Source: Chitinophagaceae bacterium (GTDB lineage: Bacteria > Bacteroidota > Bacteroidia > Chitinophagales > Chitinophagaceae). Taken from it: DNA of 64,000 bases. Below the pieces are notes generated by a model. The model was not told the origin of the DNA. It did not search any database and saw nothing but the letters and a program-made list of their open reading frames with translations. Location: positions 558,001 through 622,000 of the forward strand of contig JADKKA010000019.1 in assembly GCA_016720745.1 (NCBI GenBank), written 5' to 3'. Below, piece by piece: positions 36,141 through 46,800 of the stretch (its first letter is position 1; every line of letters begins with the position of its first letter). Position numbers and translations under genes: made by a program.

Positions 36141-39100
36141 ATGAAAAAACAAACAAAAAGGAGAAGTCTCTTTTTTCTGATTTTCTTTCTGTGCACAGTA
36201 ATTACTACTGTTGCGCAAAATGTTGCCGTAACCGGTAAGGTGACGGACGAGGCCGGTAAAGCACTGGATGGTGCTACGGTAGAAGAAAAAGGGACTAAGA
36301 ACAAGGCCATGACGGATAAGGCCGGTGTTTTTAAACTGAATGTATCATCTGCAGACGCTACATTGATCGTCAGTTTCGTGGGACATGAACAGATGGAGCT
36401 TCCTCTGAATAATCAAAAAGAGGTTAACATCAGTTTAAAAACTACTGCAGAAAGCCTTACTGATGTGGTGGTGATCGGTTATGCCACTGTTAAAAAGAAA
36501 GATGTAACCGGTTCTGTTGCCGGGATCAACCAAAAAGATATTCGGTCAAGGCCGGTAGATAATGCCCTCCAGGCCATGCAGGGTAAAGTGGCCGGAGTGG
36601 ATATCACTTCGAATGAGCGGCCGGGTACCGTGGGCAGTATCAATATTCGTGGGGTACGTTCCCTGACGGCATCCAATTCGCCGCTTTTTGTGGTGGATGG
36701 TATTCCTTTGACAACGGGAGGGATTGACTTTTTAAATCCCAACGATATTGAGTCGATCGATGTATTGAAAGATGCATCAGCGACAGCCATTTTTGGATCC
36801 CGGGGTGCTAACGGAGTAGTGATTGTAACTACAAAACAAGCTAAAAGTGGTAAAACACAGGTGAACCTTTATAGTTCAATGACATTTGAGAACGTAAGAG
36901 ACTGGGCGCCGATCATGTCGGCTTCTGAATATATTGATTTTCGCCGCTGGGCAGTATATTATAGCAATACTGCCACCCGCCCCCGCGGAGATAACCCCAA
37001 TATCACGAACGACCGGGATATCTTTCTGGCAACATCAGACCCTACGGCATGGAAAAATATTGCCAAAGGCTGGGCCTCCGGCAAATGGGATGGTTCAGGG
37101 TTGATAATACCGACTGGACCGGTCTGGTGACACAAACCGGAATTACTACCGACAATACCATCAGTGTATCAGGTGGGTCAGGGAAAGTGAAAGCCTATGC
37201 TTCATTCGGGTACCTGCAGAACAAGGGTACATCGATTGGACAAAAATTTAATCGTTACTCTGGTAAAACCAGTGTGGATATTCAGGCAACTGATTATTTC
37301 AGCATGGGTTTGAATATGAACCTGACTTATTCCGTTCAGGAGTTTGGACAATCCAATACGATTATCGGTTCTTTTGTAGGAACACCTGCCAACAGTATTT
37401 ATAACTCAGCAAGGGGACTATTTAAATGGGCCCAGCCTTATGATTCTGCCGGTAACAGGATTATTTATCCCGGTGGTGATGTGGCTATTAAAACTGTAGT
37501 GGATGAGTGGAAATATTCTCAGGACCAAAGAACAAATATCCGTGCATTTGGAAGTTTGTATGCACAGATGGATTTCGGTAAAATCAGTTCTGCTTTAAAA
37601 GGCCTGAAATACCGGTTTAATTTTGGACCTGATTTCTCTAATTTCCGGAATGGTATATATATTGATGGTCAATCTGCCGCCAGCAGTGGCATCAATGGTG
37701 CTTCTTTGCAGGAAGGAAAAACTTTTTCATGGACGCTGGATAACCTCTTGTACTATGATAAGGAAATCGGTGACCACAGTTTTGGTCTGACCTTATTACA
37801 GAGTGCGACCAAATTTGTAGCGGACCCGGTCAATACCGTTCGTGGTACCGGTATTCCCTTTGCCAGTCAGAAATGGAATGCGCTGAATTCCGCAACACTT
37901 CCTGCCGCTAACTTAACAATCGCACAAAATTCTGATTTGATCAAACGCCAGCTCGTGAGTTATATGGCTCGTCTCAACTATGGATTCAAAGACAAATACC
38001 TGCTCACCGTTTCCGTACGTTCAGATGGTGCTTCTCAGTTATTTGATGATGGCAGCAAGTTTTCTATGTTCCCCAGTGCCGCTTTGGCCTGGAGGATTAA
38101 TAAGGAAAGCTTCATGCAGGATGTGAAATGGATCAACGATCTGAAACTGCGTATCGGGGGTGGTGTAACCGGTAACTCTGCCATTGATGCCTACGCCACT
38201 AAAGGTAGAACAGTTCCCAATTTTTACCCTGTAGGAAGTTCATTACAGCCTGCTTCATTGCCCGTAACGGTACTGGCCAATCTGGCGCTGGATTGGGAAA
38301 AAACTACACAGTATAATATCGGACTTGATTTCAGTATCCTCAACAGAAGAGTCTCCGGTGTAATTGATGTATACACATCAAAAACCAAAGACCTGTTGAT
38401 GGCCCGTGAAATTCCCAGTGTAACCGGTTACCTGACAACCTTTCAGAATATCGGTAAAACAGAAAACAAAGGAGTGGATATCAACATTAATACCATCAAC
38501 TGGACAACCCGCAATTTCCAGTGGACTACCAATTTGAACCTGGCCTGGCAGAAGGAAAAGATTATTTCCCTTTCAAACGGTACTCAACCTGATATCGTTA
38601 ACAACTGGTTCCCTGGATCTCCGATTGGTGTCATTTACGGATTTGCTTCCACTGGCATGTGGCAGTATTCAGATACTTCACTGCTCCGTCAGTATGCCCT
38701 GAATGGTAATAATTTTACACCCGGTCAGGTTAGACCCATTGATCAGAATGGTGATAACAAAATTGATGGAAACAATGACCGTGTGATCATCGGACATACC
38801 CGTCCTCGTTGGGTGGTGGGGATGACCAACACATTTACCTACAAGAATATCGAGTTATCATTCTTCATTTATGGCCGTCTGAACTACTACTTCAACCAGG
38901 GTGGTGAGGCGCAAACAGCCCCGTGGCAACCAGCGTCAAATTGACTACTGGACCGAAAACAACCAGGGAGCTGCCTATCAGAAGCCATTTTATTCTGTAG
39001 GATCAGGTGATGCCTATTCTCCTTCGCTGGGTTATTTGAAAGCCTCTTTCCTGAAAATCAGGAATATTTCAGCCTCTTATAATTTCAATCCCAAATTGCT

Positions 39101-39251
39101 GAAAGCATTACATATGCAGAGCTTTAGAATCTATGCACAGGCAACCAACCCTGGAATGTTATTTTCAAAAATAAAATTCTTGGATATGGATGCGGTATCT
39201 GCTTTTTCAAACCGGGGAATTACAATTGGTATCAATGCAGGCTTTAACTAA
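36141..39251 (+). pseudogene. SusC/RagA-type TonB-dependent transporter with two compensating frameshifts
   Basis: One SusC gene of 1036 codons if repaired. Residues 1-320 (M-K-K-Q-T-K-R-R signal, regulatory-like domain from V-T-G-K-V-T-D, TonB-box-like D-V-V-V-I-G-Y-A, plug with D-I-E-S-I-D-V-L-K-D) run to about 37095. The frame then drops one base: K-W-D-G-S continues as R-V-D-N-T-D-W-T-G in another frame. That frame runs to 38919-38922, where a CCCC run has one base too many and the frame returns, joining E-A-Q-T-A to R-G-N-Q-R-Q-I-D-Y-W. The C-terminus G-I-N-A-G-F-N is intact. Net length change is zero. An ATG at 36141 is preferred to an upstream TTG. It pairs with the SusD gene 13 bp downstream. 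Confidence 0.85.
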
Positions 39252-39264
39252 TAAAATTCGCTAT

Positions 39265-41220
39265 ATGAAAAATAAAATTTTAAATATTTGTCTGGTGAGC
39301 CTTTTGCTGGGGTCGGGTCTCACTTCATGTAAAAAGACTTTTCTTGATGAAAACCTGGAAACGGTCCGGGACCTGAGCTTTTACAAAACCGATGCTGGTA
39401 TACAAGCACTGGTCATGGGAACCTACCATCATGTTTTTAGTTCTCAGTTTAATGGTGAAATGGCTTTTGCCAATATGTGTTCGGGTGTAGATGAGTTTCG
39501 TACCGGTGGAGATCCCTCCAACGGAATGTACAGCTCATACGGAAATACTTTTGGTCCCATCATTACCCCCAACAACGGTAACACGGTATTGTCTCCTGCA
39601 CAATGGGATAATCTTTACCTGGGTGTTGGTTATGCTAATCAGATCATTGAAAATGCATCGGCCAGTGCTTCTACTGCTGATGCAATTAAGAAAACTGCAC
39701 TGGGAGAGGGATATTTTTTCAGGGCTTACAATTATCTCCGGCTGGTTAGCCAATACGGGGCTGTGCCTTTGAAAACAAAATCAAGTTCTACTGTTGAACT
39801 GGAGTTCACTCGTGCCGCACCTAAGGATGTATATGATCTGATCATTGCTGATTTTACACAGGCTTTTAATTTGCTGGGCAATACTGGTTCACCTGCCAGG
39901 ATCACCAAGGATGCAGCAGCACATTTCCTGGCCAAAGCCTACCTCAGCCGTGCCAGTGAAATCAATGATTCCTGGAATTCCACCACAAAGGCTACGGATC
40001 TGGCAGCCATTGGACCACTGTGTGATGCGGTAATTGGCAGTCACCCCCTGGCTCCTAATTATGGTGACCTGTGGAGATACACTGCCCCCAATGGAGCTAA
40101 TGAAAATCTGAGGGAAGTGATCCTTTCTGCACAATTCACTTCTGATCTTTCTGCCAGCGGTCAGAATACACAGCACCTTTACTATGTATCCCGTTATGAA
40201 GATATCGCGCAAATGCAGCGCGACCTGAGTGGAGATCGTCCATTCAGCCGTTTATGTCCTAATTTTTTCATGTATCGTATTTATGATTTGCAGAATGACT
40301 CCAGGTTCTGGAAAACATTCCGTACCAAGAGCAAGGTAAATGCCAATGCACCTACAACACCTTATGTACAGGGTGATCTGGGTATTATGTATGTGATCAA
40401 TCAGCCTGGTGATACAAGATTTTCTGCTAACCTGCTGAATAATTCAGTGGTATATAGCACTACCGGAAAAACAATACCGCATGTGTATGTTGCATATCGC
40501 AACGGACAAACTGCCGATGGTGGATGGAACGATACCCGTCGCTTCCCTTCCCTGAGTAAATTCATGGATGGTTCCAGAACAGCTGGTTTTAATGATGTGG
40601 ATGGTTTAAGGGATATTACCCTGGCCCGTTCTGCTGAAACCTACCTGATTGCGGCAGAAGCAAAGATCCGTCTCGCTAAACTGGGTACTGGTAGTTATAA
40701 CGACGCATTGCCTTATATCAATGCTGTTAGAGCAAGGGGCCAGTATGCAAGCGGTGAAAGCCGTTCGGTTTATTATGATGGCGGTGCTGCCCCCAGCGCG
40801 GCCCCTCAAACAATTCCTCCTTCATTTTTCCCGGAGAATTCTTACTATGAGTCCAATAATATTCCGGTTACAACAGCTGCATCAGCCAGCCTGGCTGTTT
40901 CCAATATTGCAACCCTGCCTGCTGGTGATGAATATATAATCAATGTGCTGGGATTGTCTTCAACCTATGACAGGATGCTGGCATTTCTGCTCAATGAAAG
41001 GTCCCGTGAACTGGCTGGTGAGTACCTCCGCTGGCAGGATTTGTCACGTACCAAAACCCTCGTTCAAAGAGCCAAGGCTTTTAACCCGGATGCCACTCCA
41101 AATGTTCAGGATCGTCACCTTTTACGGCCGATCCCACAGAATTTCCTGGATGCCATCCAGTTGAACGGACAAGCATTGACAGCTGCTGAAAAGCAGGCGA
41201 TGCAGAATCCAGGGTATTAA
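39265..41220 (+). CDS. SusD/RagB-family glycan-binding lipoprotein
   Basis: A lipoprotein of about 651 residues, longer than the usual 500-600 of SusD. The signal ends G-L-T-S-C followed by K-K-T-F-L-D, and the SusD N-terminus (L-D-E-N-L-E-T) and C-terminus (L-N-E-R-S-R-E-L-A-G-E-Y-L-R-W-Q-D-L) are clear. An insertion rich in Ala, Pro and Ser around residues 510-560 accounts for the extra length. The frame opens at 39190 inside SusC, but the ATG at 39265 starts the signal. It partners the frameshifted SusC and is followed by a terminator. Confidence 0.88.
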   Translation: MKNKILNICLVSLLLGSGLTSCKKTFLDENLETVRDLSFYKTDAGIQALVMGTYHHVFSSQFNGEMAFANMCSGVDEFRTGGDPSNGMYSSYGNTFGPIITPNNGNTVLSPAQWDNLYLGVGYANQIIENASASASTADAIKKTALGEGYFFRAYNYLRLVSQYGAVPLKTKSSSTVELEFTRAAPKDVYDLIIADFTQAFNLLGNTGSPARITKDAAAHFLAKAYLSRASEINDSWNSTTKATDLAAIGPLCDAVIGSHPLAPNYGDLWRYTAPNGANENLREVILSAQFTSDLSASGQNTQHLYYVSRYEDIAQMQRDLSGDRPFSRLCPNFFMYRIYDLQNDSRFWKTFRTKSKVNANAPTTPYVQGDLGIMYVINQPGDTRFSANLLNNSVVYSTTGKTIPHVYVAYRNGQTADGGWNDTRRFPSLSKFMDGSRTAGFNDVDGLRDITLARSAETYLIAAEAKIRLAKLGTGSYNDALPYINAVRARGQYASGESRSVYYDGGAAPSAAPQTIPPSFFPENSYYESNNIPVTTAASASLAVSNIATLPAGDEYIINVLGLSSTYDRMLAFLLNERSRELAGEYLRWQDLSRTKTLVQRAKAFNPDATPNVQDRHLLRPIPQNFLDAIQLNGQALTAAEKQAMQNPGY

Positions 41221-41388
41221 TGAATGATAAAAAAATGTAATACGATTAAGGAGGGCCCTATCCAGGGTAAACCTTAAACTGCTGATCCCGGAAAATGAAT
41301 ACGCATCGTTAAAAAGATGATTTATTTGTTTAAGGAAGCGATTTAAATAGCAGAAAATTTTTAAGCAGTCAGTTAGTTATCATGCAGA

Positions 41389-41420
41389 GGGCAGACCCAA
41401 AAGGTCTGCCCTTGTTTTTT
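41389..41420 (+). terminator. Strong rho-independent terminator after SusD
   Basis: A perfect 9-bp GC-rich stem (GGGCAGACC at 41389-41397 with GGTCTGCCC at 41403-41411), a CAAAA loop and the tail TTGTTTTTT. It closes the SusC/SusD unit 169 bp after its stop codon. Confidence 0.9.
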
Positions 41421-41597
41421 GGCGACTGATTTTAATCAGGTATCGCAGTAAATCTTAAAAAATACCGGTTTACGCAGGACAATGCAGGATGGTTCCGCAC
41501 CTAAAATCCTATTATTTAGCGAAAGCAAAGGGCCATTCCTTGTTTTATGCCTGCTGCTTTGATCGATTGCTAATGCCAAAACTGACAAACAATATTT
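41421..41597. other. Spacer between two terminators (177 bp)
   Basis: No gene is seen. A small inverted repeat CTGAT-TTTA-ATCAG lies at 41426-41439. The promoter of the downstream FAS1 gene must be here or further downstream, unless read-through supplies it. No exact Bacteroidota -7 box was found. Confidence 0.4.
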
Positions 41598-41640
41598 AAA
41601 TGACCGGGGGGCTTTTGCCCTGTCCGGTCATTTTATTTTA
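41598..41640 (+). terminator. Terminator/attenuator hairpin just before FAS1 lipoprotein gene
   Basis: A 10-bp perfect outer stem (AAATGACCGG at 41598-41607 with CCGGTCATTT at 41624-41633) plus an inner stem (GGGC at 41609-41612 with GCCC at 41617-41620, TTTT loop) and the tail TTTTATTTTA. It ends about 26 bases before the FAS1 start codon, so it may act as a leader attenuator rather than an operon end. Confidence 0.75.
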
Positions 41641-41665
41641 TAAAGGACAAATCAGGATTATGTTC

Positions 41666-43894
41666 ATGAAAAAAACGAGATTACTGGTAGGGGTGGCGCT
41701 GCTTTCATTACTATTGGTGCAATGCCGAAAGAAAGCATTTGACGAATACTATGGGCGTCCCGCTAACCTGGAACAACCCATGTACCAGGTACTGCAGGCA
41801 AAAGGGAAATTCAATACCCTCCTGGCTGCAATTGATAAAGCCGGATATAAGTCCACACTCAGCGGAGCCGGCTACTGGACCTTGTTTGCCCCCAGTGATT
41901 CTGCCTTTCAGGCCTATTTCACTGCCAACAGTATTGCGGGGATCGGTGCACTGGATTCAGCTGCCTGCCGTAAAATCGTAACCTATTGCCTGGTGTATAA
42001 TGCTTTCAAAGAAGAAAGACTGCCCGATTACCAAAGTGCAACCGGCTGGCTCGAGAACAATGCCTTCCGCCGCAGAACCGCTAATTATACGGGGGTTTAC
42101 GATGGACGCAACACAACAGGAACCGCTATCAAGGTCATCGAATCAAACCGGAATAATAATGGGACTACTTTTTATATCGACGCCGATAATAATAATAAGT
42201 ACCTGCCTTATTTCATGAGTCCTTACTTTACAGCCAAGGGACTAACAGGAGCGGATTATAGTTATTTCTACCCTGCCAGCACCTATACCGGATTTAATGT
42301 TGGTGAAGCAGCCGTAACGGAAAAAGATATCCCGGCCGAAAACGGGGTGATCCATGTGGTCAATAAAGTCATCACCGCCTTACCCAGTATTGACCAGTAT
42401 ATCGGCAGCAATGCGAATTATTCAGTGTTCAAAGATATCCTGGATAAATACCTTGTTCAGTATGTACTGAATGCCACCGCTACTCAGAACTACAAAAATG
42501 TAACGGGCAATGCAGTGGATGTGTATACCAAAGTATATAATTCCAACCTGGCCTTTTCTCCCAATAATGAAAATTTTCTGAAGCTGCAGGACAATGACGG
42601 ACAGAACGATTCTTATACCATGTTTGTTCCACAGAATGCAGCCCTTACCACTTATATTAATACCGTACTGCTGGAGAATTACACCAGTCTGGATGCCCTT
42701 CCACGCAGTGTGATCTATGATTTTGTAAACGCCCATATGTGGCGGACCGCCGTATGGCCTTCAAAATTTGCCAGCACCTTCAATTCAGTTGGAGAAGAAG
42801 CCCGGTTCAACCCGGCTACCGACGTAGTAGATAAAAAGATACTGAGTAATGGTATGTTTTATGGTACCACAAAAGTGCAGGATGCCAATGTATTCAGCAG
42901 CGTTTACGGGAAAGCCTATCTCGATCCCAACTATACCATGATGACCAGCCTGCTGAACCTGGATCTGAAATTCCAGATTTCCAATGTACGGCAGAATTAC
43001 ACCGTATTCCTGATCAGCAACGCCGCCTTTAACGCGGCAGGTTATTTTGCTGATCCCACGGTAAGCAATAACGTGAATGAACAATGGCGCTATATCCCTC
43101 CGGGAGGTGGTGCCCAACTCACCGGATCTTCGGCCCTGGTCAGACTCCAGCGTATCCTGAATATGCATGTGGTGCCGGGTAGAAATATCACGAGCCTGGC
43201 AGGAGCTGGTGTGGCCATGACTTATTCCGGAGAATTTGTAAAGTATAATAGTAACACCGTGGTGGCTGCCGGTAACCTGGATATTCCCAATTCCGCTAAC
43301 GTAACCGGTCAAAAGACTGCCGTTAACGGAACGGTCTATTACCTGGATAAAATCCTGCAGTTCAGTGAAAGAAATGTGGGACTCCATATTGCAGCACTGG
43401 CACCCACCGTAGCATCGCAGTATTATAATTTCTTCCAGTACCTGCGATTTGCCAATATTTATAATGCCACTACCGGTGAAATTCAGGGGGTTGCTTCCGG
43501 TTCATTCTACACTTTCTTTATTCCCAATAATGCGGCGATTGTGGCGGCTGTCAATGCCGGACAATTACCTGGAACCGGAACACCTCCCACTATGGTGCCT
43601 AATTTTAATCCCAGTGCACTGGCTGATAAAGAAAAGGTCAACAATTTTATCTATTACCATATCCTGAATAAAAAGAACATTGCCACAGACGGACAGGAAA
43701 GCGGAACTTTCGAAACGCTTTTTAAATTCTCTAATGGTGATCCCTCTACCATATTCGTGAACAACAGTACACCGAACGCGATTGCGCTGAATGATATGCT
43801 GTCCCGGCCTGCCAATGTGGTTGTCGGTAGCAGCAATAACCTGAGTAACAGGATCACCCTGCACCTGATTGATAATTATCTTAGAAAAAACTGA
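41666..43894 (+). CDS. Multi-FAS1 (fasciclin) domain lipoprotein
   Basis: A 742-residue lipoprotein with a signal ending L-L-V-Q-C. About four FAS1-like units are visible from their recurring blocks: T-L-F-A-P-S-D-S-A-F (about residue 70), V-I-H-V-V-N-K-V-I, T-M-F-V-P-Q-N-A-A-L, T-V-F-L-I-S-N-A-A-F, T-V-Y-Y-L-D-K-I-L and T-F-F-I-P-N-N-A-A-I. FAS1 domains mediate adhesion or ligand binding. The frame is open from 41600 inside the hairpin, but the ATG at 41666 begins M-K-K-T-R-L-L-V. It precedes a SusC start by 3 bp, so it is translated with a SusC/SusD pair and probably works with it at the cell surface. No enzyme activity is expected. Confidence 0.85.
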   Translation: MKKTRLLVGVALLSLLLVQCRKKAFDEYYGRPANLEQPMYQVLQAKGKFNTLLAAIDKAGYKSTLSGAGYWTLFAPSDSAFQAYFTANSIAGIGALDSAACRKIVTYCLVYNAFKEERLPDYQSATGWLENNAFRRRTANYTGVYDGRNTTGTAIKVIESNRNNNGTTFYIDADNNNKYLPYFMSPYFTAKGLTGADYSYFYPASTYTGFNVGEAAVTEKDIPAENGVIHVVNKVITALPSIDQYIGSNANYSVFKDILDKYLVQYVLNATATQNYKNVTGNAVDVYTKVYNSNLAFSPNNENFLKLQDNDGQNDSYTMFVPQNAALTTYINTVLLENYTSLDALPRSVIYDFVNAHMWRTAVWPSKFASTFNSVGEEARFNPATDVVDKKILSNGMFYGTTKVQDANVFSSVYGKAYLDPNYTMMTSLLNLDLKFQISNVRQNYTVFLISNAAFNAAGYFADPTVSNNVNEQWRYIPPGGGAQLTGSSALVRLQRILNMHVVPGRNITSLAGAGVAMTYSGEFVKYNSNTVVAAGNLDIPNSANVTGQKTAVNGTVYYLDKILQFSERNVGLHIAALAPTVASQYYNFFQYLRFANIYNATTGEIQGVASGSFYTFFIPNNAAIVAAVNAGQLPGTGTPPTMVPNFNPSALADKEKVNNFIYYHILNKKNIATDGQESGTFETLFKFSNGDPSTIFVNNSTPNAIALNDMLSRPANVVVGSSNNLSNRITLHLIDNYLRKN

Positions 43895-43897
43895 TAA

Positions 43898-46800
43898 ATG
43901 CGTAACCAATTGTATATGCGGAAAATTATTTACACCAGCACTTGCACCCTGCTCCTGCTGCTTTGCTTTGGATTAACAGCATTTGCTCAGTCCTTGATCC
44001 GGGGGAAAGTAATTGACAAAAAAGGCAATCCCGTTCAGGGCGCTTCGATTTCTGTGATTGATGCTGATAACCGGATTTTAACCGGGACATCCACGGATAT
44101 TGAAGGAAATTTTGTCCTCAAAAATGTGAACAGCAAGAACAGGCTGACCATTACCAATATCGGCTTCAAATCTCAAACCATTCCGGTGGGCGCCAAAACG
44201 GAATTTGCGATTACCCTCGAAGATGTGAGTGGTGACCTGGGAGAAGTGATCGTGTTATCCCGTCCGCAAACAACCAATGGGATGGTGAATATCTCTGAGA
44301 AAGACCTGACCACGGCTGTTTCAAGAATCAGTGCAAAGGATATGGAAGAAATGCAAGCCGCCAGTATTGACCAGGCCCTCCAGGGTCGTTTGGCCGGAGT
44401 GGATATCACAGCCAGCAGCGGTGACCCGGGTGCTGCCATGAATATCCGGATACGAGGTATCTCTTCTATCAACTCTACCGGTATTCCCCTGATCGTACTC
44501 GATGGAATGCCCCTGGAAACTGAAATCCCCGGTGATTTTAATTTTGGAACTGCTGATGAACAAGGCTATGCCCAGTTACTGAATATTTCTCCAGCCGATA
44601 TCAAAGACATTACTGTACTCAAAGACGCAGCAGCTACCGCTGTATGGGGTTCCAGAGCTTCCAATGGCGTACTGGTGATCACCACCAAAAGAGGAACCAT
44701 CGGCAAACCTTCTGTCAATTATACTTTCAAAGGTTCTGCTTCCTTTGTGCCTTCACCCATACCCTTGCTCAGCGGTGACCAGTATTCAACCCTGATTCCG
44801 GAAGCATTCATGAACAGAACCGGTACACCACTGAATACAACATCTGTTCGCGAGTTCAACTATGACCCCAATGACCCATACTGGTATTATAATTACAGCA
44901 ATAATACCAATTGGGTAGATGCGATTTCCCGTACCGGTAAACTCATGGATCATACGCTGAGTTTAACCGGGGGAGGAGAGAAGGCTAAATACTTTGCATC
45001 AGTGGGCTATTTTGATCAGTCTGGTATTACCATCGGAACCGATCTGAAAAGACTCAATACCCGGATCAATCTGGATTACAATGTATCCGAGAAGATTAAA
45101 TTTTTTACCAGTATATCTTATACACATACCGATCAGGACAGAAACTACCTGGGTTCATCCTCCGCCAGTGGCGAACAAACCATCTGGGGAATGGCCTATA
45201 TCAAAATGCCCAACATGAGTGTGTTTCAATACGATGAACTGGGCAACCTGACTACCAATTATTTCTCTCCAGCTGCCAACGTTCAGGGACAATACAGCCG
45301 TATTTACAACCCCGTGGCGATGGCAGATCAGGCTAAATACAAAGTATTGGGAGAAAGAGTGATTCCGCGTTTCCAGGTAGACTATGATATTGTGAAAAAA
45401 GTGCTGAAAGCTACTTTCGATATCCAGTTCGATATCAATAATACCAAGAACAGCAGTTTCCTTCCGCAGATAGCCACCGGCCGTCCGAATACGGAGACAG
45501 TCGTGAACCGTGCTTATGATGGTGACATTGATATCTTCACGGTTACCAGCAAATCCAACCTGGTGTATACCCCCCGTTTCAAAAACGACAAGCATAACCT
45601 GATCAGCTATCTCAGCTTTATGACCAATGATTATAAGGTGGTTTTCCAGGAAGTGATGACTTCTAACACTGCATCTTCCCTGCTGGTGGATCCTTCCATT
45701 CCATCCAGAACACAGAATGCAGAACTGCAGGCTATTTCAGGGGCTTCACAAACCCGTTCTATTGGTGGTATCATCAGTGCGCAGTACGGATATGATGATA
45801 AGTATCTCTTCAATGCGACATTAAGGGCAGATGGTAACTCAAGATTCGGCCCGAATTATCGCTATGGTTTATTCCCTTCACTGTCTTTCCGCTGGAGAGC
45901 TTCAGGTGAAAAATTCCTGCAAAAGGTAAAACAACTGGATGACCTGAGTTTCCGTGCCAGCTATGGTATTGCCGGTGAAGCACCCCGTTATGATTACCTG
46001 TTTTATAACACTTACACCACCTATAATTTTTCTTATCTCGGACAGGCAGGTATCTATCCTTCCCGGATGGAACTGAGCAACCTGAAATGGCAGACCCTGC
46101 ACGGATTAAATGCGGGTGCCAATATTAGTATGTGGAAGGGTCGCTTCAGAGCCGATCTGGAATTTTACCGCAACCGGACAAAGGACCTCTTCTTTGATGG
46201 TCTGCAGATCGCTTCCTATACTGGCTTTAATTCAGTTTTCCTGAACGTGGGTACCATGGATAACCAGGGCTGGGAACTGGCGGTATGGACACAGCCTTAC
46301 AAAACCAAAAACCTGACCATCGGTTTTGATTTCAATATTTCAGCCAATGAAAATATCATTCGCGAAATTTCTGAATTCTATCCCAATCAGCGCGGTGATG
46401 TAACCAAGAATGGTGAATACCTCCGTTTGCTGCAGGTGAACAATCCCTTCGGTTCTTTTTACGGGTATAAATACAAAGGCGTTTTTAAGGACAAAGAATC
46501 CACTATAGCCATCGGTGCCAATGGAAAACCAATCATCGGCCCCAACGGACAAACCATTTATATGCGGTTCAACTACCCGACTGCTGATTATGTATTCCAG
46601 CCGGGTGATGCCATGTATGAAGACATCAACCACGATGGAAATATCAATTACCTGGATGTGGTGTACCTCGGTAACAGTAACCCCAAACTCTCCGGAGGTT
46701 TTGGTCCTTCTGTAACCTGGAAGAATCTGAAAGTATCTACTTTCTTCAATTTCCGCCTGGGTTATGATGTGGTCAACGGTACCGTAATGAACACCACGAA

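Noticed and set aside
41600..41665. Upstream ATG-like start for the FAS1 gene at 41600
   Set aside because: It lies inside the terminator hairpin and would put 22 residues in front of a clean lipoprotein signal.
42785..43387. 200-codon minus-strand frame opposite the FAS1 gene
   Set aside because: It is a mirror of the FAS1 coding pattern with no signal, motif or neighbour support.
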